The translations under genes and the position numbers were made by a program. Below, in pieces: positions 22,693 through 33,500 of a stretch of DNA of 64,000 bases. The notes under the pieces were generated by a model, which did no database searches, had not been told where the DNA came from, and worked only from the letters and a program-made list of their open reading frames with translations. Origin of the DNA: Agelas oroides (lineage: Eukaryota; Porifera; Demospongiae; Agelasida; Agelasidae); NCBI GenBank assembly GCA_949130485.1, contig OX422204.1:3318515-3382514 (forward strand), in the 5' to 3' direction. How positions within the stretch are numbered: the first letter of the stretch is position 1; each line of letters opens with the position of its first letter.

Positions 22693-24450
22693 ATGATGGC
22701 TGGTACTCTGGTTAGTTTTGACTGTACTGCGAAGATCTATTTTGTAGGAGGACGACCTCCTAAAGAGCATAGTTGCCATGTCTCTCTGGAAACTTCGAAC
22801 TCTGAACCCTACCTCTCTATTATGGGCACGGGAATTAGGCCCAGGAGAATCAAGGTACGAACAGCCAAGTCAGCATCTGATGACACTGCATACTGACCCC
22901 ACATAGTTTTATGCCCTATCTTCATTGGCCCCTTTTCTGTATAATTATTGCTACTGTATAGAAGCTAGTGCCACCACAGCCAAAGCTGTTTTCTCCATCC
23001 TAAATCAGTACCACAAAGGAGTACTCACTTGGATGACTGTACATGCCTCCTGTAGTTTGTGACCAGGTGTCCATATTTTAGAGTTGATCAAGAGGTTAAG
23101 GTGATCTCTGAATGACAAAAATCAAGAGATCAACAGTACTAAGGAGGCACGGCTACATTTTGTCATTTGGACCACTGTAAATCAAGCGATCAATTCACTG
23201 ATCAAAGATCTTAATCCCAGGCACAAATACTTCAAATATGTACTTGTGTGGTTTACATATCTAGTGCCCATCCCCCTCTTTCTAATGTCCCTAAAACATA
23301 GGTGCTTAATACCTACTCTACTGTGCATGCTTCTAGTGAGACATAGCTTCCTTTAACACCATATGGTTATAGTCTCAGTCTCAAGCAGTTTAGTAGGTTT
23401 TAGGGTCAAGACAATTTGTCTGCCATATATATATATACCATGTTTTGCTTTGTACACACACAGCTCACTGCAACTATCATTGGAAAGATAGCAGCCAATC
23501 GAATTGAAGACGGTCGCCTAACCATTGTTTTTAAGGAACATGAATTGGACCAGATCGCTTTGAGCCTCGTGAAGAACAAGCAGGACTTGAGGGTATGCTG
23601 TGACATCATCGATAGGATTACCTCATTGCAGTCTCACCTCCAGGCTGTGATGGGTACTGGCAGCACCCCACCCAGTAGTGTTAGGCAGTCATCACAGTCA
23701 ATGTCGGGGAGTGCCAAACGGAAGCTACAACTGAACCTGTGAGTTATAACTACAGTGGAACCCCTCTTAAAGGACACCCCTGAAATAAGGACACCTTGGT
23801 TAATCAGGACACTTGACCCAAGTCCCAACTTCATATTATTCTCCCCCTGAAATAAGGACACCTCACTAATCAGGACAATGATTTGGTCCCAAGGGTGTCC
23901 GTATTGGAGAGTAGCCATTGCAGTGTGTTATCTTATTGAAATACACTCATAGCCGCTGCACAATCAACGAATAAGCTTTCATTACAGATGCGGTACTTTC
24001 TTCTACTGGTAGAGGGATCGGTAAGCGTGCTACCACCGTCTAAAGCTAGAAACAGGCCAGTAGCCTGTACCTCACTAAATATGCATATTGGCTCGAAAAA
24101 ATACGGCCGCATATATACTCGCGCAAAATCAGCCGTACTGCCTTCTTACCCATCTATATGTAACATGATCCAACATCCACCATGTGTACAGGTATGAACA
24201 CTTGCATAAAAATCAAAAGTCAGAGTTTAGGAACATATTTGTATACCTACTGTTCTTATTTACAGTGGGAACTCGCGTGGTAGTCAGATGGTGGCAGCAG
24301 CAACTGGAGGCAGAGTGGGAGCTAGCACGTGTGAGATGTGTGTGTGTGCGTGTGTGTGTGTGTGTGTGTGTCTTGTGTGTGTGTGTGTGTGTCTGTCTGT
24401 GTGTGTGTGTGTGTGTGTCTGTGTGTCTGTGTGTGTCTGTGTGTGTGTGT

Positions 24451-24504
<54 letters not shown>

Positions 24505-27500
24505 GCATATCATACATGCATGTGTGTGTGTGTGTGCGTGTGCATATCATACATGCATGTGTGTGTGTGTGTGCGTGTGCATATACATGCATGAACAATC
24601 AACGAACCACATCTCCCTTATAAAACAGGCCTAGATGTTATGCAAAGTCACCCGCTGCGCAGGACGCGTTTCGGCCAATACCAGGCCATGCATGCGTATG
24701 TGTGTGAGTGTGTGCATGCTTCTTGCAATATAACAAGTGTCCATATAGCCATTTGTTCTGTCAGTCCAGCTGCTATGCCCAAATTATTCTAAGATTCATA
24801 CTTGTACATGCATACGTGAATTGCCTCATTCCCAGGCCCTCCCTGGCTCCAGTTTTTGATGCTTCCAGTATGCAAAGTGGCAGGTGGGAAGCCTGGCGAA
24901 TCTTACCATGTGATCCACAGCACAGATGTATCATATCATCACACCTTAGATAGCCCAATGATTATAAAGACCAACCTAGCATTCTGTGCAATCACCAGCA
25001 GAGAGTCACATCAAGCAAATGGCCAAGCTAGAAGACATGGCTCCGAAGAGTTACCAAGCAACATGTGAAATATTTTTGAAAGACAAAATATAGCTAACAG
25101 AGTTCAGAGTTGCAATGCTTAATTTATATTGCAGCCATTCTTCAGTGGTAATCTTCAAACCCGAGTAGTAGGACCTGTCTCTCTGCTGGAACTTGTCTTA
25201 GCTTCTCTGTAGATAAAAGTGTGCTGTCTAGAATCTTTGATGTCAGCTGTGTCATGGATCATATGGTAAGATTCACCAGGCCTTCCCTTCCCCCCCTATT
25301 TTTGCACACTGCAAGCGATCAAAAACTGGAGCTAGGGAAGGCCTGGGAATGAGGCTACACATGAATACACATGACAGATGTAGAAACATTTCCATATATA
25401 GGCTATACATGATGTGGAGCTCACACAGTTATACCAATTGTACAAGTACCATAGTGTCGCAAAAGTGCCCACCCTCGAAAAAGTGCCCACCCCCTACTTT
25501 GGAGCCAATTTCCTGTATAGGGTCAAAGTTTACTTGAATGAGCGCCCACCTTGGAGTGAGCTTCGCGTGGAGTTTGAGAAGCACAGCTATGCATATCTGA
25601 GGTAAGAAAACTTCACGTTACACGTCATAGCTGGCTAATGGGGCCACGCTCGCTAGCTACACCACGCTCACGGGTGGCGTTTGCCATTCAGAGTGTTTGC
25701 GTGCCATCAGAACGCGAGATTCCAAGGCCCACAACTCCATTGTACGTTATTATTTGTCCAAACCTTCAGCAAATCTGTGGGCAATGAGTCGCTGTAAACA
25801 TACATGAGCGCTCTTTCGTGGTTAATTGCGGAAACACTTAAAAGAGTGCCCACCCCCCTCTTTGGCAGGCTTGTAAGGTGCTCCGCTCATGGGCACTCTT
25901 TCGCAAGACTACGGTATGTGTACAAATGGCATGGTACATTACTATGTGTACCAGACATAATATCCGATACAAATGATTTACTTGTGCATATAATATAAGT
26001 TCCTTTCTTATCGATAGCTGGATTTTACAAGTCCAGTGGCACCCCCACGGCAGCACCCTTCCTGCCATCTTCCAGCCCTCGGACCTACTTCACCAGTGCC
26101 AAGAGGAACCTTGCACTTGATCTGGAAAATCAGCAACAAAAGGAAGCTGATGATTTTCAGGCTTCCCCTAACTTCAAGCAGGTATCGTCACAGCAGAGGT
26201 TTCCACTGAAGGACCTTTCAGAGCAGAAGGGAAGCTCACTCAAGATCATTCCAGCGGATAAAGGAGAGGATTTGGAGGGGTATGGTGGCTTGTTTGTCAT
26301 AATCATCGTTACTGTACATCTAAACATACTATGTGAGCTTAGCCTTGTTCCCAGGCCCCGCCCAGCTTTTGGAGGGGTACGGTGGCTTGTTTGTCATAAT
26401 CATCGTTACTGTACATCTAAACATACTATGTGAGCTTAGCCTTGTTCCAAGGCCCCGCCCAGCTTTTGGAGGGGTACGGTGGCTTGTTTGTCATAATCAT
26501 CGTTACTGTACATCTAAACATACTATGTGAGCTTAGCCTTGTTCCCAGGCCCCGCCCAGCTTTTGGAGGGGTACGGTGGCTTGTTTGTCATAATCATCAT
26601 TACTGTACATCTAAACATACTATGTGAGCTTAGCCTTGTTCCCAGGCCCCGCCCAGCTTTTGGAGGGGTACGGTGGCTTGTTTGTCATAATCATCGTTAC
26701 TGTACATCTAAACATACTATGTGAGCTTAGCCTTGTTCCCAGGCCCCGCCCAGCTTTCCGTTCCTTGCTATATAGTAGAGTAGGAGAGTGCCTGGTACCG
26801 TAGGACGGGAATTTTTACGGACATTGAATTTTTGCTATATTCGCGGTTGGACTCTACCACAAAAATAGTATTCGCGAAATAACCATTGCATGTGCACCAG
26901 CCATGTGACCAGCATCTGTAATCCACGAACTATTTCGCTAATACATAGCAATGGTGCATTTGGGAATACCAGGTATTTTCGACCGTGAAAATTTCCTGTC
27001 CTACGTACGGTATCTATTCTCAATGGTGAAATTTTCCAGGAGGCAAAGGCAACAGCTTCCATATTGTAACCCTTTAAACACTGAATTTTTTCACTTGAGA
27101 TTAGTTTCAGCCTAAACATGCCTTTAACGCACCGTATCTCCATTTCTGTCAAAGCTCTGACTCCAAAACTGAACCCAACTCCACTTCCAGCCTTAGCAAG
27201 CAGACTCGTTACCTAACCACACCCACTCATTAACGAGCATGCAATGGTCAGCACTCTCGATTGGCAAACACCCGCTTAGAGCCCAAGAAACCTTCCCTGC
27301 CTGAAATGAACCCCCAGAAAGGTGAGAATAGCATTTTCTAAGCCTGCTCATGCAGCCAGGCTGAGAATTGGCCCACCCGGTGCCAACCATGGTCCTTTTA
27401 CAGCCAAGCCTAGCAGCTGCCATGTGCACAGCACCCTGCGGGTGACCCCACCCACCTCCCCCTGTCCCACCCTTTCTGCTGACGCAGAACCTGCACGCCA

Positions 27501-30500
27501 GCGCGAAGAGACTATCTTTTCTGCGCAGTGCACAGTATGACGTTATCAAAAGTGTACTATAGGGTTTAAAGGGTTAATTAATTAACCAACGTAACACTCA
27601 ACACTTTGTGTGTGTGACAGTTGCCTCTTGCTAGCTAGACCCATGTAATAAGTTGCCTGTTACCTTCAATCCAACATGTCCAAACGTCAGGTGAACCCTT
27701 TACCATCCTTTCTCAACATAAGATACCAAGCTCTCTCCAACTATATAAGCAGCAGCGAGTTGAGCATGGGTCCAGGAACAAGGCTAATTATTAAGCAGAT
27801 TACCATGCCACTAACCACATAGCATTCATCTTCCCACTCCTCTAGGTTTGCCAACCTGGGCAACACATGCTATATGAATGCCGTCCTCCAGTCACTGCTG
27901 GGGCTGGACCCTTTTGCAGAGGATCTCCTGAACAACAGACTTGTGAAGAACGTACACTGTGAATCACTGTGCAGGTATACCAGCATTCAGTACTGCCTGT
28001 GGAGTGCGTATGGAAGATTGTGAGGGCTGGTGGTTGTTCAGTTGTCATAGCTCAGTGGCAGAGCACTGGCAGCTCAAGCCAGGTGTCCTGGGTTTGATTC
28101 CCAGTAGCTGCGGGCCTTTTCACTTTCCTCTATTTTTGCCTCAAAACATCTAAATTTTTATATTTCCAATGTGAGGCAAGAAGTTTGAAGCATTATCAGC
28201 GTTGTTTGAAACAGTCATACCCTTCACATTATGTACTATGTGGCATGAAATGTACCCTTACAATACATGCTGTGTAACCATGTGCTTCTTCATACTCTCT
28301 CACAGGATGATGTTTCTGCTGTTGAAGTCAAAGCGAGCAAAGGATAGCTACGAGTCTCAGAGAGTCTTGTTGAAGAAGATTAAAGGAGTCATCTCATCAA
28401 GAGCAGCCAAGTTCTCTGGCTACCGACAGCAAGTGTGTTTTCAGCTCCCTGCATTTCATAACTGTACTCCAAGTTCTAAATTCGGTAATTACACATTCAA
28501 TATCACCCGTGCTAATCGCATATGAAGCAGGGTGGCAGAGCTTGGTATAAGCTGTCTCAAGTAAGAACTATGCATGACACCGCAGATGGTTACCTCAAAC
28601 ATTTAGTGCATTCTGGATACAGTGTCCAGATTGCACTAAACGTTTGAGGTACTCAGATACAGCCGTCATGAGAAGTTGTGACATTGAGATGCAGTACCTC
28701 TGACATAGCCATACCTTAAGATGGCCACTGTGGCACAAAGTTGTACCTTAATCTGCCCACACATGCCACCAATACTTAAGTTGTACTTTACCTCACCTGT
28801 AGGACGCCCATGAGTTGCTGAGCCTGTGTCTGGATCAACTGAAGGACGACACTGACACAATCAGTGCCGTATTGGAGGAGAAAAGTGACACCAAGGTGTG
28901 CCGGACCTTGAGAGGTCTAACCACCCTCGCCCCCACATTAGGTTCTGAATCTTAGCTTCATTCTCACTTTGCTCACAATTTCATTAGCTATAGAAGGAAT
29001 CCAAGAAGCCTGACTCCATCCAGTAATGTCCCCTGCATTTTCTGAACTCATTCAGAACTGCTGCAGTGAGCAGCATTTACAAGTAGTTAGGAGAGCTGTT
29101 TTCAGCAAGCAACAGTCACATAATAGATTTATGTGGCGGTCCAATAGAAATATTATTTCTTTGCGTATTTTGATTGTACCACTGCATTTGAAACACTGTA
29201 TCGCTGACTTCTGCTCAGGGCTCATTGTTTCATAGATGTATGTGTATCTGGTATGTCTGGAAGTGTGTACGAGCCCTGCCCTGAAACTAACCACTTGTGT
29301 CTTGATAGGACGGGTTCTTACCAGGATTTATAGGACAAACAGCATAATTGATAGTTCATGACCACACCCCTCATCTCTCCCAAAGTGTTGGTTTTGGGTG
29401 GACTGAAAGACACATCGTTAGTTTTAAAGGCAGACCCACAGGGTACATTAGAAGATCCAAATGGCATAGCACCAGTGAGAATGCTGTGATAGGCATATTT
29501 ATTCACAAAGTTAATGTGACGTGTATCACTTAACAGATTTATTGTTTTGATCTATTCATGATGCTTGGTATTTGCAGGGTCAGGAGTCTCTCTCCCCAGT
29601 GATCAGGAGCTTTGAGTGTGAGATTCTGCACATCATCACTTGCAAGAGGTATACAGACATTTCCTGAGTGCAGTGAATGAAGCAAGGGTTGCATGTACCG
29701 TATCGTCCCGGGCAAGCACCCATGGGCGCTTGCAGCTCAAGTGCCAAAAATTGAGGGTGGGCTGTTACACGAAGGAGGTGCTTGAATGGTCCAACTATCT
29801 CTGCGCAAACGCCCACCCAGGATGCGAAGTTAGCTGCCAGGGGGTACCGAATTAACCTGCATCGTCACTTTGCCCATGCTTCGTCGAGGCCAGCCTGACG
29901 GTGGAAAATGCTGTATTGTGCTAGAAAGTGGACCAACTTGTAGCCTCATTGCCAAGTTTCCACAGCGTTCGTCGCTTGCAGTACGTAAATTTCGTGCCGC
30001 AAACTAAGAACGCTACGAACGAGGCTATGGACGGGTGTGTGCGAAACTTTGATGCCGGATGTCATGCCGCCTGAAGCGCATAAGAATGATCACAGGTATG
30101 TATGTGAGCTTACTTTCGATTCAATTCAGCGTGGTGGGCGGTTACACGAAGGACCTCAAAAAATCACTAAACTGTCAAAATTGGGGGGTGGGCGCTTGCG
30201 TGAGGATGGGTGCTTGCCCGGGACAATACAGTAGTTGCTCTGCTACCAGTGTGCATACATCTGTACAGATATATTTAGTTACCAACTGGGATGTGTTTTT
30301 CACTGTAGCTGTGACATGGTGACACAGAAGACAGAGAAGATTTACGACTTTGCTCTGCAGCTTCCGAAAGGGTACGGTAATTGCACTCTAGCAAGTAATG
30401 GTAGTTAGTAAAGCTGTGTGTGTGTGTGGCCCTTGCAGCTTCTAATGTAGTCTCGTGCCCAGACCCTGCCCTCTCACGAGGAAAATAGTCGGGTGACTAT

Positions 30501-33500
30501 TGGACACTTCCTTGGTTGTGCCCAGTCAGCAATCTTGAATATTAAATAAGTGAATGATTGTGTCTTTTATGACCTAGCAGTATTTCATTGGCTAGCGTAA
30601 ATTCTGAGCATTGTATGAAGCAGGCAGTGCAGTTGTAGCCATAAAAAGTTGTAAATCTGCATTGTGGAAGTGCATATGTGTCCTGTGCAGTGGGCGACTT
30701 TGTGTGACATCTAGGTCTGCCTTTTTTCAGGGAGATGTGGTTCATTAATTGGTCATGCTGTTGGTAGTACTTGTACAGTGTACACTTTATGATCAGTACT
30801 GCACTCTTAACAATACTTGATTAGCATTTAATTTTCTATTCCTAGGGATAAAATTAGTAGATCATAAAGTTGGTAGGAACATGCTTTTAGGCCCTCTGAA
30901 TGGTATGTGCAGTAGGTAGAGTGACCTTGCTGTACTCTTACTCTTGCATGTATGTTTTTCCTCGACAGCGTACTCTTCAACCCCACTGAACAGGCAAATT
31001 TGCAGCAGCTCTTTGACCTTTACTTCATTGTAAGTATTTTAACAGTCTATTGCTGTCTTAGCCTCGTTCCCAGGCCCCACCCAGCTTTCCGTCGCTTGCA
31101 GTACGGAAAAGCGGGGAGAGCCTGGTATCTTTTCTCACGTGAGCATGACGTAATCGAAAAATGGCGAAATTTGCAGAATTAACAGGCTGCGTTTCGCGTA
31201 TCTTCAACCGACTACACGCTCAACGCTTGGTGTGTATGACAGTCGCCCCCCGCTAGCTAGATACGTGTGGTAAGTTACCTGGTACATTGGCTCTTTTTCC
31301 TGTTCTAGGCCCATTGCGCCCACGCACAATTAAACCCTTTCTACCATCCTTTCTATCCTGACGTCACTCACGTGAGAAAAGACACCAGGCCCTCCCGCTT
31401 TACCGTACTATAAGCGACGGAAAGCTGGGCGGGGCCTGGGAACGAGGCTATTGCTGTCTCACATAGCCTCATTCCCATGCTACCTCACATGGCCTCATTC
31501 CCATGCTCCTCACATAGCCTCATTCCCATGCTCCCTCACATAACCTCATTCCCATGCTACCTCACATGGCCTCATTCCCCATGCTCCCTCACACGGCCTC
31601 ATTCCCATGCTCCCTCACATGACCTCATTCCCATGCTCCCTCACATGACCTCATTCCCATGCTACCTTACATGGCCACATTCCCATGCTACCTCTCATAA
31701 TGTACATCTTGCTTTCTCTTCCAGACTGAGGATATAGAGTACATGTGTACTTCTTGCCGGGGAAAATTGGCCCGTCTCTCTCATCAGCTGGCACGACTGC
31801 CACGGTAAATATCTGCTGCTGCCTGTACTATTTTGATGGTTTCAGTGTAAAGCTAAGGCAAATGGCTGCATTGTCTGCACTTGTGACCACTTACCTCTGT
31901 TGAAAACTTCATTGAAGCTGACGTCAATTGGCATCAGTGAGCAATCCGCTCAGTGCTGCTCTGTAACAAACATACGCCCTTACCTTTCACACGTTGCTGT
32001 ATGTTAGCAATTTGCAATTTACAGAGCGTGGTAATCCCATTCCCTAGGGTGCTGATTCTCCACCTGAAGCGGTACGGTTATAACTCACAACTCTCAAAGA
32101 ACTCCAAACGAGTGGACCACATCAGAATACCCAGATTCATTAACGTTGGTAGGTTGGTACATTGGTGATTGCAAAATCTGTTGAATGGAGCACATATACT
32201 GACATGGAATGATTCCTTACACTATATAGGTCACTTGTGCTCAGAAGACGTTAGTCCGCCTTGTGAATTCAGAGGTCCTTGGCCAAGGTTAGACAAAGTG
32301 TAGTTGGTATGCACATGCACAAGAACATGCTAAGTGTGATGCTGTAATAGTAAAATTATCATTGACCACTTGGGGTAAATGTTGAATATACGTTACACAA
32401 GTTCAAAGTTCAATGCATCTTCATGCGGTTGTTGTAGTATAGACCAATTTTACCGGACACATCTGAAATCTGCAGGGATCGTCACATTCTGTCAACCATG
32501 GTCAGTGGAGGAGACGATAAGGAAAATATCCCCAACCGTCGACTACACACAACTCCGCCACCCCTTCCACCCACCCACAGGTGAGGCATGCAATGTCTAC
32601 ACACAACTTCTGGGATGTGTGCTACGTAACTGGTGATTTCAATTTGACTCTAGGAAAGCTCCAGAGGATTGTGGCAGTCCAGCTGTCGGCACACCTTCAC
32701 ACAGCACACCTGGTCACTCTACAAAAGAATTGGAAAATGTTCCTCTTGTGGCACATGATGGTGATGCACCTACGACAGAACAACCCCAGCCTGCCGTTAG
32801 AGATCACCCCTCATCCAACTCTTTAACTGTGGCATCACAAGGTTCAAGTGCTGTTGTAGGTTTGCATGACTGCACACCTAAGAGTGAAGGTAAAGGTCAG
32901 AGGGAGACAGTTTTGGGGAAAAGGAGGAGCTCTGAAAGAACTCAAGACACACGTCTACAGTTGCATTGTGAAGAACCTTTTGATATGGAGCCAAATGTAT
33001 GCAAAGTGACAAGGACAGAAAACTCCTCTTTTAGTTCCTCTGCTGCCTCAGGTACAAACGGAGCTAATGCTGAAGAGAAAGTATCCGAAAGTGATGAGAT
33101 AAAGGAAGAGTTTGACAGTTTCTTTGCTTCTCCTGAAGTTCTATTTGAGTTTGACAACCCCGAGAGTATCACTAAACCAGAAGCTGTTGATCGTGAAAGC
33201 TCAAGGGTCAACAGTCATTCACAGACACAGTATTCTCTGTCCAATGGGTACCAGAGTGAGCCTGCAGGGATCAGTTTGGTCCAGGAGGAGGAAGATTTGC
33301 AACGTGCAATGGAGGAAAGCTTGAAAGCACAGGTATGGGTGGATGCCTGAATGTTCAACTATACATCAGGATTCCAGTTTGTACCTTCGTTGGCTTGTAG
33401 CTGACATACCAGCCATAAGACCTGCTGTGATTAGACCTAAGTATAGTGTGTATTAGCTATATGTAATCCAGTTGTGCTAGTGTTAGTAGCATTGTTTCAC

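Noticed and set aside
24184-24634. Cys/Val- and His/Thr-repeat open frames
   Set aside because: Translation of (GT)n or (CA)n microsatellites; the same applies to 8568-8862 and 12724-13083, apart from the real exons at their edges.
26333-26724. Three 65-codon frames at 97-bp intervals
   Set aside because: These are the same sequence read from each copy of the intronic tandem repeat; they lie outside USP37 exons.
27193-27549. 118-codon minus-strand frame, with a relative at 43454-43768
   Set aside because: Both lie within copies of the AACCCTTTAAAC element. The frames differ in length and start between copies and no protein motif is visible.
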